DNA from: an uncultured Hyphomicrobiales bacterium
GTDB taxonomy: Bacteria > Pseudomonadota > Alphaproteobacteria > Rhizobiales > Devosiaceae
Direction of reading: 5' to 3'
NCBI GenBank assembly: GCA_903842455.1
Contig: CAIMLX010000144.1
Coordinates: 1 to 37,181, forward strand
DNA: 37,181 nt
In this document: one piece after another, positions 7,152 through 14,695 of the stretch
Numbering within the stretch: position 1 is the stretch's first letter
Layout of the letters: the number at the start of each line of letters is the position of its first letter
The notes under the pieces: generated by a model
What the model was told of the DNA's origin: nothing
The model's database searches: none
What the model saw: only the letters and a program-made list of their open reading frames with translations
Position numbers and translations under genes: made by a program

Positions 7152-7977
7152 TCTGCTGCTGCCGTTCCAGTTCGAGTTCATGCAATATGCCTTCGCGGCC
7201 GCCATCCTCGTGGCGGTCCCGATGGCCCTGCTCTCGTGCTTCGTCGTGCTGAAAGGCTGGTCGCTGATGGGCGACGCGATCAGCCACGCCGTGTTCCCCG
7301 GCGTCGTCATCGCCTACATCGTCGGCTGGCCGTTCGCCATCGGCGCCTTCATCGCCGGCATGATCGCCGCCGTCTCGACCGGCTACCTCGCCGACAACAG
7401 TCGCATCAAGCGCGATACCGCCATGGGCGTGGTGTTCTCCGGCATGTTCGGCCTCGGCCTGCTGCTGTACGTGCAGATCCAGTCCGACGTGCACCTCGAC
7501 CACATCCTGTTCGGCGACATCCTCGGCATCGGCCCCGTCGACCTCATTGTCGCCGCCGCCATCGCGCTCTTCACCGCCGCCGTGATCGCCGCAAAGTGGC
7601 GCGACCTGCTGCTGCATGCCTTCGATCCCACCCAGGCCCGCGCCGTCGGGTTGAATGTCGGCCTGCTGCACTACGGCCTGCTCTGCCTCATCACGCTCAC
7701 CATCGTCGGCGCCCTCACCTCGGTCGGCGTCATCCTGTCGGTGGCGCTGCTGATCGCCCCCGGCGCTATCGCCCACCTGCTCACCCGCCGCTTCGGGGCG
7801 ATGCTGATGGTCGCGCTGCTGGCTGCGGTGGCGAGCGCCTTCGGCGGCGTCTACCTGTCCTTCTTCCTCGACAGCGCCCCCGCCCCCACCATCGTGCTGC
7901 TGCTCTCGGCCGGCTTCCTCGCCGCCTTCGCCTGGACCAGCATCGCTACCCGCACCGACGCACCCGCCGAGGCGTGA
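7141..7977 (+). CDS. sitD: manganese/iron ABC transporter permease, second subunit
   Basis: A 278-residue ABC-3 family permease, paralogous to SitC. It carries the same LKGWSLMGDAISHAVFPGVVIAY hallmark and the loop HAFDPTQARAVGLN for contact with SitB. The ATG at 7141 lies inside the last codons of sitC, an 11-base overlap, so the two permeases are coupled in translation. A longer open frame exists upstream within sitC, but only from 7141 does the sequence match the family (MAFDLLLPFQFEFMQYAF). No convincing terminator separates it from the aldo/keto reductase 68 bases downstream. Confidence 0.92.
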   Translation: MAFDLLLPFQFEFMQYAFAAAILVAVPMALLSCFVVLKGWSLMGDAISHAVFPGVVIAYIVGWPFAIGAFIAGMIAAVSTGYLADNSRIKRDTAMGVVFSGMFGLGLLLYVQIQSDVHLDHILFGDILGIGPVDLIVAAAIALFTAAVIAAKWRDLLLHAFDPTQARAVGLNVGLLHYGLLCLITLTIVGALTSVGVILSVALLIAPGAIAHLLTRRFGAMLMVALLAAVASAFGGVYLSFFLDSAPAPTIVLLLSAGFLAAFAWTSIATRTDAPAEA

Positions 7978-8045
7978 GACCATCGTCCCATTTCGCCTCA
8001 CGCCTCCTGCTTTATGATCCGCCGCCTCAATCGGAGGAGACCAGC

Positions 8046-9038
8046 ATGACCATGTCCACCCACCTGCCCACCCGCGCTTTCGGCAAGACCGGCATGGAGA
8101 TCACCCGGCTCGGCATCGGCGCCTGGGCCATGGGCGGCAACGCGTGGGGTCCGCAGGACGACGCGGAATCGGCCGCCGCCATCCGCCACGCCGTCGACCT
8201 GGGTATCAACTGGATCGATACCGCGGCCGCATACGGCGTCGGTCACTCCGAGGAAGTGATCGGCCAGACCCTCCGCGACCTGCCGGCCGACAAGCGCCCG
8301 CTGGTCTTTACCAAGGGCGGCGTCATCCGCGACGCCAACGGCCAGAACCCGCGCCGCCTCGCCGAGCGCAACAGCCTGCGCACCGAACTGGAAAACTCGC
8401 TGCGCCGCCTCGGCGTCGATGTGATCGACCTCTACCAGATCCATTGGCCCGCCACCGACGTGCCGCTCGAGGATTACTGGGCGACGATGCTGAAGTTCAA
8501 GGAGGAGGGCAAGGTCCGCCACGTCGGCATGTCCAACCACGACGCCGAGCAGTTGGCCCGCGCCGAGGCCATGGGCCGCGTCGAAACCCTGCAGCCGCCC
8601 TTCTCGATGATCAAGCGCGAAGCCGCCGCCGAGATCCTGCCCTGGTGCGCCGCCAACGGCACCGGCACCATCTGCTACAGCCCGATGCAGGCGGGCCTCC
8701 TCACCGGCAGCTTCACCCGCGAGCGCGCCGCCGCCCTTACCCAGGACGACTGGCGCCGCACCAGCCCCGAGTTCACCACCAACCTCGATCGCAACCTGGC
8801 GCTCGCCGACGCGCTGCGCCCCATCGCCGAAGCCCGGGGCGTCTCGATGGGCACGCTCGCTCTCGCCTGGGTCCTCGCCTGGCCCGGCCTCACCGCCGCC
8901 ATCGTCGGCGCCCGCTCCCCGGCCCAGGTCGATGGCTGGATCGACGCCGCCACCTTCGAGCTCACCGCCACTGACATGAACGAAATCGCCGCCGCCATCG
9001 AAGCCACCGGCGCCGGCGAGGGCCCGACAAAGCCGTAA
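8046..9038 (+). CDS. aldo/keto reductase
   Basis: A 330-residue NADPH-dependent oxidoreductase of the AKR superfamily. The catalytic tetrad is complete: D58 and Y63 in NWIDTAAAYGVG, K90 in VFTKGG, and H133 in LYQIHWP. The C-terminal cofactor-binding stretch AAIVGARSPAQVDGWI is typical of AKR proteins that reduce sugars or aldehydes. A strong Shine-Dalgarno (GGAGGAGA at 8033-8040) precedes ATG 8046; a second ATG at 8052 is a less likely start. It may be read through from sitABCD or have its own promoter in the 68-base gap. The physiological substrate cannot be told from sequence. Confidence 0.9.
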   Translation: MTMSTHLPTRAFGKTGMEITRLGIGAWAMGGNAWGPQDDAESAAAIRHAVDLGINWIDTAAAYGVGHSEEVIGQTLRDLPADKRPLVFTKGGVIRDANGQNPRRLAERNSLRTELENSLRRLGVDVIDLYQIHWPATDVPLEDYWATMLKFKEEGKVRHVGMSNHDAEQLARAEAMGRVETLQPPFSMIKREAAAEILPWCAANGTGTICYSPMQAGLLTGSFTRERAAALTQDDWRRTSPEFTTNLDRNLALADALRPIAEARGVSMGTLALAWVLAWPGLTAAIVGARSPAQVDGWIDAATFELTATDMNEIAAAIEATGAGEGPTKP

Positions 9039-9051
9039 CCCAGGCCACATC

Positions 9052-9124
9052 GCCTCCTCGCCCCTTGCGGGAGAGGATAGCGAAGCTCGGCGGCTTGCCG
9101 CCTAGCGCAGCTGAGGAGAGGGGG
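9052..9124. repeat. dispersed intergenic repeat, type A copy 1
   Basis: This ~70-base element lies between the convergent aldo/keto reductase and rsgA genes. It has a small stem around CCCCTTGCGGGAG, then TAGCGAAGCT and TAGCGCAGCTGAGG. The same series of words occurs at 26379-26450. It is not part of any credible gene. Confidence 0.6.
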
Positions 9125-9146
9125 ACTTTCTTGACCCCGTGGCATC

Positions 9147-10118
9147 CTACCGCGTGCTGCCCCGGCTCTCGGTGTGCAACTTGCGCCAGCGCTCCAGTCG
9201 GTCGGCATCGAGCGTGCCGGCCGCGACCGCCGCGCGCACCGCACACCCCGGCTCATGATCGTGGGTGCAGTTGCGGAACTTGCACATCGGGGCCAACTCG
9301 GTGATCTCCGCGAACAGCGTGTCGATCCCCTGCCCGACATCCTTGAGGTGCAGCGTCCGGATGCCCGGCGTATCGATCACCCAGCCGCCATCCGGCATCG
9401 GATGCAGCGATCGCGATGTCGTCGTGTGCCGCCCCTTGGCGTCGCCCTCGCGCACCGCGCCGGTCTGCTGCGGCTGCCGCCAGCCGATGCCGACCAGCGT
9501 GTTCACCAGCGTCGATTTTCCGACACCCGATGAGCCGACCAGCGCCACCGTCGCCCCCGGCCCGCACCACGGCCGCAGCGCCGCCGCCGCCTCGGGCACG
9601 CGCGCGTTCAGCGTCACCACCGCCAGACCGCGCTGCAGCTCCGCCGCCTGCCGCTCATAGTCAGAAGGATCGTCCGCCTCGTCGGCTTTGGTGAGCACGA
9701 TCACCGGATCAGTTTCGGCATCATTGGCGAACGTCAGGTAGCGCTCGAGCCGCGCCAGGTTGAAGTCCGCGTTGCACGAGGCGACGATGAACAGCGTATC
9801 GACGTTGGCCGCGACCAGTTGCGTCGGCCGCCGGCCCTCGCCGCGCCGCTGCAGCAGAGCCTTGCGCTCGAGCCGCCGCACCAGCCGCTGCAGCGGGTCG
9901 GCCAGCACCCAGTCTCCCACCGCGAACTCGGCGGTATCCACCTTTGCCGGCAGCTCGATCTCGATCTGCCCGCCCGTCGTCAGCCCGGTCAGCCGCCCGC
10001 GATGCACCGCATCTATCCGCGCCGGCGTGTATTCGAACTCGTCCGCGCCGAGTTGCTCCTCGAAGAAGCCCGACCAGCCAAGCCGCTGCAGACCTGGCGC
10101 GACGCGATCCTCGCTCAC
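9147..10118 (-). CDS. rsgA: ribosome small-subunit-dependent GTPase A
   Basis: RsgA checks late assembly of the 30S subunit and hydrolyses GTP on it. The 323-residue protein has the circularly permuted GTPase order that marks the family: G4 LTKAD (142-146), then G1 GSSGVGKST (195-203), then G3 DTPG (249-252). An OB-like N-terminal part comes before them. The C-terminal zinc site is visible as C279, C284, H286 and C292 (CKFRNCTHDHEPGC). The start is GTG at 10118. The gene ends the long minus-strand run that begins at rpoZ. Putting it in the same transcript is inference from the 41-base gap. Confidence 0.93.
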   Translation of the reverse strand: MSEDRVAPGLQRLGWSGFFEEQLGADEFEYTPARIDAVHRGRLTGLTTGGQIEIELPAKVDTAEFAVGDWVLADPLQRLVRRLERKALLQRRGEGRRPTQLVAANVDTLFIVASCNADFNLARLERYLTFANDAETDPVIVLTKADEADDPSDYERQAAELQRGLAVVTLNARVPEAAAALRPWCGPGATVALVGSSGVGKSTLVNTLVGIGWRQPQQTGAVREGDAKGRHTTTSRSLHPMPDGGWVIDTPGIRTLHLKDVGQGIDTLFAEITELAPMCKFRNCTHDHEPGCAVRAAVAAGTLDADRLERWRKLHTESRGSTR

Positions 10119-10159
10119 GCCGGCCGTCCGGTTAGCGCCGATCCGCGCATCGCCACTTA

Positions 10160-10306
10160 TTACTCGGTCGGCGATTTGTCGGAATCGGTGCTCTCGGCCC
10201 CGGCTTCCGGCTGCTTGACCTTGGTCTCGGCCCGCTCGGCCTTCTTCAGCTTCTTCAGCCGCTCGCGCTCGTTGCGCTCGAAATCGTAGTTGGGTTTACG
10301 CGCCAT
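10160..10306 (-). CDS. small basic conserved protein, 48 residues
   Basis: This frame encodes MARKPNYDFERNERERLKKL followed by a Lys/Glu-rich helix and an acidic, Ser/Thr-rich tail. AGAGGAAA lies about 8 bases before the ATG at 10306. The product is a highly charged, probably partly coiled-coil cytosolic peptide with no cysteine or membrane segment. Similar short proteins beginning MARKPNY are, as far as I remember, common but uncharacterised in rhizobia. It sits between recO and rsgA, 54 and 41 bases away, so it is likely co-transcribed with them. RNA or ribosome binding would suit its charge but is only a guess. Confidence 0.7.
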   Translation of the reverse strand: MARKPNYDFERNERERLKKLKKAERAETKVKQPEAGAESTDSDKSPTE

Positions 10307-10360
10307 GGTGCTGGTTTCCTCTCATCAGGGTACCTGACCCTTAAGTCGGGCAATTACAAG

Positions 10361-11077
10361 TCAGTGCGGGCTTACCGCGTCGATTACCGAGTCCCGCACC
10401 GCTGGCGGATCGAGTTGCCTCGGCCCCCACACATGCATGTCGAGGAAGTGGCCGGTCAGCGCGAACGCATCGCGCACCGCGTCCAAATCGGCCTCGCCCT
10501 CGCCGATCAAAAAGCCCGGCAGCCGCAGCAGCCGGTTGATATAGGGCTCCGCCGCCCCGCGGCTCACCGCGCGCCCGGTCTTCGGCGAAACATGGCTCAG
10601 TCCGATGGTCGTGCCGGTCGCCGCGCAACTCATCAGGTCGAGCCCGAAGCCCAGTTCGTCCAGCAGCACCAGCTCGAACCGCGCCAGCGCCGCCCCCAGC
10701 TCCCGCGTCGTCGCCGGCCGGTCGAGCAGCCCTATCGCCATCCCCAGCAGCCGGTCATGCGGATCGCGCTCCGGCAGCAGCCGCAGATGCTCGCACACCA
10801 GCTGGCTCGCATAGAGCCGCACCCGGTCGGCAATCAGCCCCGCCGCCCGCGAATCGGTCAGCTCCAGCGTGAACGTCCCCAGGTGCTCCTCGAGCCGCGC
10901 CCGCCAGGTCAGCTGCACCGAGTTGCCCGCCTGCAGCGTCGAGGCGAGCTTGCTCGAGCGACCACCCCGGATCAGCCCCACGCACCGCCCGCGCCCCTCG
11001 ACCATCACCTCGGCGATGACATTGGCCTCTCCATGCCGCCGCACCCCGATGATCAGCCCCTCACCGTCCCACTGCAT
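10361..11077 (-). CDS. recO: DNA repair protein RecO
   Basis: RecO works with RecR to load RecA onto SSB-coated single strands during gap repair. The 238-residue product begins MQWDGEGLIIGVRRHGEANV, the expected OB-fold start for alphaproteobacterial RecO. A helical C-terminal domain follows, with LYASQLVCEHLRLLPERDPHDRL and FELVLLDELGFGLDLMSCA. The single Cys in the last motif means the four-Cys zinc finger of some RecO proteins is absent. I chose the ATG at 11077 over a TTG two codons earlier because the family begins at MxW. It follows era with a 117-base gap that holds a dispersed repeat. Confidence 0.92.
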   Translation of the reverse strand: MQWDGEGLIIGVRRHGEANVIAEVMVEGRGRCVGLIRGGRSSKLASTLQAGNSVQLTWRARLEEHLGTFTLELTDSRAAGLIADRVRLYASQLVCEHLRLLPERDPHDRLLGMAIGLLDRPATTRELGAALARFELVLLDELGFGLDLMSCAATGTTIGLSHVSPKTGRAVSRGAAEPYINRLLRLPGFLIGEGEADLDAVRDAFALTGHFLDMHVWGPRQLDPPAVRDSVIDAVSPH

Positions 11078-11102
11078 GGGCAACCCCGGCGTGGTACTTC
11101 AT

Positions 11103-11170
11103 CGCCCTCTCCCCTCGTGGGAGAAGGTGGCGGCAGCCGGATGAGGGGGCGCGATGCGAAGCATCGCGGT
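11103..11170. repeat. dispersed intergenic repeat, type B copy 1
   Basis: It contains CCCTCTCCCCTCGTGGGAGA followed by AGGTGGCGGCAGCCGGATGAG and GCGATGCGAAGCATCGC, giving two small hairpins. It fills most of the gap between era and recO. The first half recurs at 20004-20046. Elements of this type are scattered between genes in many Hyphomicrobiales. Here it sits inside a transcription unit, so it may affect mRNA processing. Confidence 0.6.
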
Positions 11171-11194
11171 TCCGAGCCCCGCGAGGACCGCCCC

Positions 11195-12145
11195 CTACTT
11201 CGTCCACTCCAGCCCCATCTCGCGGTAGCGCTCGGGGTCGTCGCCCCATTTCTCGCGCACCTTCACGAACAGGAACAGGTGCACCGGCACCTCGTACATT
11301 TCCATCAGTTCCTTGCGCGCATCGGCGCCGATCGACTTGATCGTCTGCCCGCCGGCCCCGAGCACGATCTTCTTGTGCGCCTCGCGCGCCAGGTAGACCA
11401 CCTGGTCGATCTTGTACGAGCCGTCCTTTTTCACCGTGAACTTCTCGGTCTCGACGGTGGCGTTGTAGGGAATCTCGTCGTGCACGCGAAGGAACAGCTT
11501 CTCGCGCGTCACTTCGGCCGCGGTCAGCGCCAGCGTCAAGTCGGTGAGCTGGTCCTCGGGGAAATGCCAGGGCCCCAGCGGAATGCGCGCCATCGTCCAG
11601 GCGAGAAAATCCTTCACCCCGCTGCCCGACAGCGCCGAAATCATGAACGTCGCCTCGAACCGCAGCCGGCCGTTGAGGTCTTCGCTGAGCTTCAGCAGCT
11701 TCTCGCGCTCGATCAGGTCGACCTTGTTGAGCACCAGCACCTTGGGGCTCGTCGATTCCGCCAGGCTGGTGAGCAGCGCCTCGATATCCGGCGTGACGCC
11801 CTTCTGCACGTCGAGGATCAGCGCCACGTAGTCCGCGTCGCCCGCCCCGGCCCACGCCGCTTCCACCATCGCGCGATCGAGCCGGCGCTTCGGCGCAAAG
11901 ATGCCCGGCGTGTCGATGAACACGATCTGGCTCTCGCCCTCGGTCACCACGCCACGGATCTGCGCCCGCGTCGTCTGCGCCTTCTGCGTCACGATCGACA
12001 CCTTGGTGCCCACCAGTGCGTTCAGCAGCGTCGATTTGCCGGCGTTCGGCGCGCCCACCAGCGCCACGAAGCCGCAGCGCGTGTTCTCGCCCGCCTCCGG
12101 CAGCATCACGTCGGTCTTGGCGACTTCGTTATCGTTCTCGTTCAT
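11195..12145 (-). CDS. era: GTPase Era
   Basis: Era binds the 3' end of 16S rRNA and assists 30S assembly. The 316-residue protein has G1 GAPNAGKST at residues 31-39, G2 around TTRAQIRG, G3 DTPG in VFIDTPGIF, G4 NKVD, and a C-terminal KH domain with GAGGQTIKSIG and HLFLFVKVREKW. The N-terminal ~20 residues (NENDNEVAKTDVMLPEAGE) form an acidic extension before the G domain. The start ATG at 12145 overlaps the rnc stop by four bases (ATGA). Era and RNase III both act on rRNA, and the rnc-era pair is conserved. Confidence 0.95.
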   Translation of the reverse strand: MNENDNEVAKTDVMLPEAGENTRCGFVALVGAPNAGKSTLLNALVGTKVSIVTQKAQTTRAQIRGVVTEGESQIVFIDTPGIFAPKRRLDRAMVEAAWAGAGDADYVALILDVQKGVTPDIEALLTSLAESTSPKVLVLNKVDLIEREKLLKLSEDLNGRLRFEATFMISALSGSGVKDFLAWTMARIPLGPWHFPEDQLTDLTLALTAAEVTREKLFLRVHDEIPYNATVETEKFTVKKDGSYKIDQVVYLAREAHKKIVLGAGGQTIKSIGADARKELMEMYEVPVHLFLFVKVREKWGDDPERYREMGLEWTK

Positions 12146-12846
12146 AGCGTCTCGCGCCAGACCTTCTCGCGGATGAGAAATGCCTCGGCGGCCTTGTGTT
12201 CGGCGAGCTTCTTGCTCGGCCCGGTAGCGGTCACGTCGGGGAAGCTCCCCAGCCGGACCGCGATGGTGAATTCCGGCGCATGGTCGGGCCCGGTCCGTTC
12301 GATCTCGACATAGAGCGGTGGCTCCAGCCCCCGGCCCTGCGCCCATTCCTGCAGCGTCGTCTTGGGGTCGGCGCGCAGGTTGAGCGACACCTCGAACTGC
12401 GAACCCAGCAGCCGCTCCACCACTTCGAACGCCTTGCCGAAGCCGCCGTCAAGGTAAACCGCAGCAAACACTGCTTCGGCGACGTCCGAAAGGATCGCGT
12501 CCTTCTCGGCGCCGCCGGTCCGTGCTTCGGCTTCGCCGAGGTGCAACTCGCGTCCCAGATCCAGTTCGCGCGCGATAGCCGCGCAGGCTTCCTTGCGCAC
12601 CAGCCGCACCAGCGAACGGTTGAGGTCGCCTTCGTTGGCGTCCGGCAGTCGGCGGTACAGCAGGTCCGCCACCACCAGCCCCAGCACCCGGTCTCCCAGG
12701 AACTCGAGCCGCTGGTAACTGTTGGCGATCCGCTTCGATGGCGAGAGCGCACTGGCATGCGTCAGCGCCCGCTCGAGCAGCGCCGGGTCGGCGAACCGAT
12801 ACCCCAGCCGCGCTTCGAGCCTTTCGTGGGACCGCGCCTTCGCCAT
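12142..12846 (-). CDS. rnc: ribonuclease III
   Basis: RNase III cuts double-stranded RNA, including the 30S rRNA precursor. The 234-residue protein shows the signature YQRLEFLGDRVLGLV with E48 and D52, and the second metal site D121 and E124 in SDVAEAVFAAVYLDGG. The 48/52/121/124 spacing matches E41/D45/D114/E117 of E. coli. A dsRNA-binding domain follows from about residue 160 (DPKTTLQEWAQGRG to KKLAEHKAAEAFL). ATG 12846 (MAKARSHERL) is the start; the frame is open upstream but that part lies within lepB. Confidence 0.95.
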   Translation of the reverse strand: MAKARSHERLEARLGYRFADPALLERALTHASALSPSKRIANSYQRLEFLGDRVLGLVVADLLYRRLPDANEGDLNRSLVRLVRKEACAAIARELDLGRELHLGEAEARTGGAEKDAILSDVAEAVFAAVYLDGGFGKAFEVVERLLGSQFEVSLNLRADPKTTLQEWAQGRGLEPPLYVEIERTGPDHAPEFTIAVRLGSFPDVTATGPSKKLAEHKAAEAFLIREKVWRETL

Positions 12847-12850
12847 TCCC

Positions 12851-13615
12851 TTACTGGTAGACCGACTGGAACATGCGGTCCCAGCGAACATTCGCCGGCC
12901 ATTCCCACAGCTGCCACGGCGGCAGGTTGTTGCGGATCGAGAAGAACCGCGCTTCGGCCTTGCCGATCAACTGGTCCTTGGCCACATAGCCGACCTGCCC
13001 AAGCACCCGGCTGTCGGCGGACCGATCACGGTTGTCGCCCATCATGAAGTAGTGGCCGGCCGGCACCACGTACTCGTCGGTGTTGTCGAGTGGCTCGGTA
13101 TCGGAGTGCTCGAGAATGGTGTGGGTGACGCCGCTCGGCAGCGTCTCGCGATAGATGTTCACCGACATCGGCTGCATCCGGTCGTTGATGTCCGTGTCCT
13201 GACCCACCAGTTCGCGCTCCACCATCGTTCCGTTGATATAGAGCCTGCCCTCGGTCACCTGCACCCGGTCGCCCGGCATGCCGATCAGGCGCTTGATGTA
13301 GTCCTCGCCGGTAATGTTGTGGAACACCACGATGTCGCCCTGCTTGGGCTGCCCGAACTCGAGGAACCGCCCGTTGAACGGCAGCGCGATCGGGAACGAG
13401 TACTTGCCGTAGCCATAGGCCCACTTGTTGGCGATGAAGTAGTCGCCGATCATCATCGTCGATTGCATCGAGGCCGTCGGGATCGAGAACGGCTGGTAGA
13501 GGAACGTGCGGAACACCAGCGCAATCACCAGCGCCTCGACGATCACGACGATGGTCTCGACCAGCTCGTTCTTCTTCTTGACGGGCTTGGCCGCCTCGGT
13601 TTTCGACATCGTCAT
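12851..13615 (-). CDS. lepB: signal peptidase I
   Basis: LepB removes signal peptides from secreted proteins at the outer face of the inner membrane. The 254-residue protein has one N-terminal membrane segment (about residues 21-38). The catalytic Ser49 is in IPTASMQSTMMIGDY and the general base Lys108 in DYIKRLIGMPGD, the usual Ser/Lys dyad. Later family boxes are VPAGHYFMMGDNRDRSADSR and GKAEARFFS. ATG 13615 is preceded by AGAGG at six bases; ATG 13609 two codons on is an alternative. It ends four bases before the rnc start, so coupling is likely. Confidence 0.95.
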   Translation of the reverse strand: MTMSKTEAAKPVKKKNELVETIVVIVEALVIALVFRTFLYQPFSIPTASMQSTMMIGDYFIANKWAYGYGKYSFPIALPFNGRFLEFGQPKQGDIVVFHNITGEDYIKRLIGMPGDRVQVTEGRLYINGTMVERELVGQDTDINDRMQPMSVNIYRETLPSGVTHTILEHSDTEPLDNTDEYVVPAGHYFMMGDNRDRSADSRVLGQVGYVAKDQLIGKAEARFFSIRNNLPPWQLWEWPANVRWDRMFQSVYQ

Positions 13616-13650
13616 CTCGTGCCTCTGCCCGCGTAGTTGGGCCTGTGTCG

Positions 13651-14070
13651 TTACGTAAGCGCCGCGACCTGGTCAACCGGCAGGGCTTCGATGATGACGA
13701 AAGCTTGCGCCATTCCGCCGTCATCGGTGATCGTCAGGTGGATATGTGGCTTCATCCCCGGCGGCACAAGCCGCTCGAGCACCCGGGCCGCGCCGTTGGT
13801 GAGTTTCATCGTCGGCTTGCCCGAGGGAAGGTTCACGACGCCCATGTCGCGCCAATAGACGCCGAAACTAAGGCCGGTGCCGAGCGCCTTCGAGCACGCT
13901 TCCTTGGCCGCGAACCGCTTGGCGTAACTGGCCGCCCGCTGCGCCCGCCGGTCCGATTTCTGCCGCTCGATCTCGGTAAAGATCCGATGTGTAAACCGCT
14001 CCCCGTACCGCTCCAGCGTCTTCTCAACCCGTGCGATTTCGCACAGGTCGTTGCCAAGGCCGATGATCAT
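13651..14070 (-). CDS. acpS: holo-[acyl-carrier-protein] synthase
   Basis: AcpS transfers 4'-phosphopantetheine from coenzyme A to acyl carrier protein. The 139-residue product has the two conserved motifs: [11 protein letters not shown] with metal ligand D8, and [16 protein letters not shown] with E57. These correspond to D9 and E58 of E. coli. Length is normal. It lies 40 bases after pyrE and 35 bases before lepB. In several relatives pdxJ sits beside acpS; it is absent here. Confidence 0.94.
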   Translation of the reverse strand: MIIGLGNDLCEIARVEKTLERYGERFTHRIFTEIERQKSDRRAQRAASYAKRFAAKEACSKALGTGLSFGVYWRDMGVVNLPSGKPTMKLTNGAARVLERLVPPGMKPHIHLTITDDGGMAQAFVIIEALPVDQVAALT

Positions 14071-14110
14071 GGATGGCTCTCAAGATGCGGAGCAAAAGCG
14101 TAGGGCGACA

Positions 14111-14695
14111 TCACGCCAACCCCCGCGACCCCGGCTTTACCGCCGGTAGCGCCGCCAGCTCCGGCGGCAGCGCGTCGGCCGGATAGGCCGGCACCTTGTA
14201 TTCCGTCAGCGCCACCAGCGGCACGCCGACATCGGCCTCGCCGCCCGAGCGGTCGATCAGGCACGCCGCCGCCACCACATCGGCACCAAACCCCTTGAGC
14301 GCCGCAATGCACTCACGGATCGACAGCCCGGTCGTCACGATATCCTCGACGATGATCACCTTCTCGCCCTTGGCGATCTCGAACCCGCGCCGCAGCTCGA
14401 ACACCCCGTTCACCCGCTCGGTATAGATCGCCGGTACGCCCAGGTGCCGCGCCGTCTCGTAGCCGGGGATGATCCCGCCCACCGCCGGCGACACCACCTG
14501 GCTCACCGCGCCAAACCCCTCGGCACGAATCTTCTCGGCCAGCGCCTTGCACAGCTTTTCCGCCATCGCCGGCTGCATGAAGACCCGCGCCTTCTGCAGG
14601 AACACCGGCGAGCGCAGGCCCGAACTCAGGATGAAATGGCCGTTGAGCAGCGCTCCCGCATCGCGAAAAACCTGCAGCACTTCTTCTTGCGTCAC
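14111..14695 (-). CDS. pyrE: orotate phosphoribosyltransferase
   Basis: PyrE joins orotate to PRPP to give orotidine monophosphate in de novo pyrimidine synthesis. The 194-residue protein has the PRPP-binding loop [13 protein letters not shown] near residue 120 and the N-terminal [18 protein letters not shown]. The start is GTG at 14695 ([10 protein letters not shown]), which shares GTGA with the rel stop. An in-frame TTG at 14728 would add 11 unsupported residues. Overlap with rel means pyrimidine synthesis and the stringent response enzyme are made from one message. Confidence 0.94.
   Translation of the reverse strand: MTQEEVLQVFRDAGALLNGHFILSSGLRSPVFLQKARVFMQPAMAEKLCKALAEKIRAEGFGAVSQVVSPAVGGIIPGYETARHLGVPAIYTERVNGVFELRRGFEIAKGEKVIIVEDIVTTGLSIRECIAALKGFGADVVAAACLIDRSGGEADVGVPLVALTEYKVPAYPADALPPELAALPAVKPGSRGLA

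Noticed and set aside
10327-10341. AGGGT-ACCTG-ACCCT hairpin between recO and the 48-residue gene
   Set aside because: Five base pairs and no T-run in either direction.
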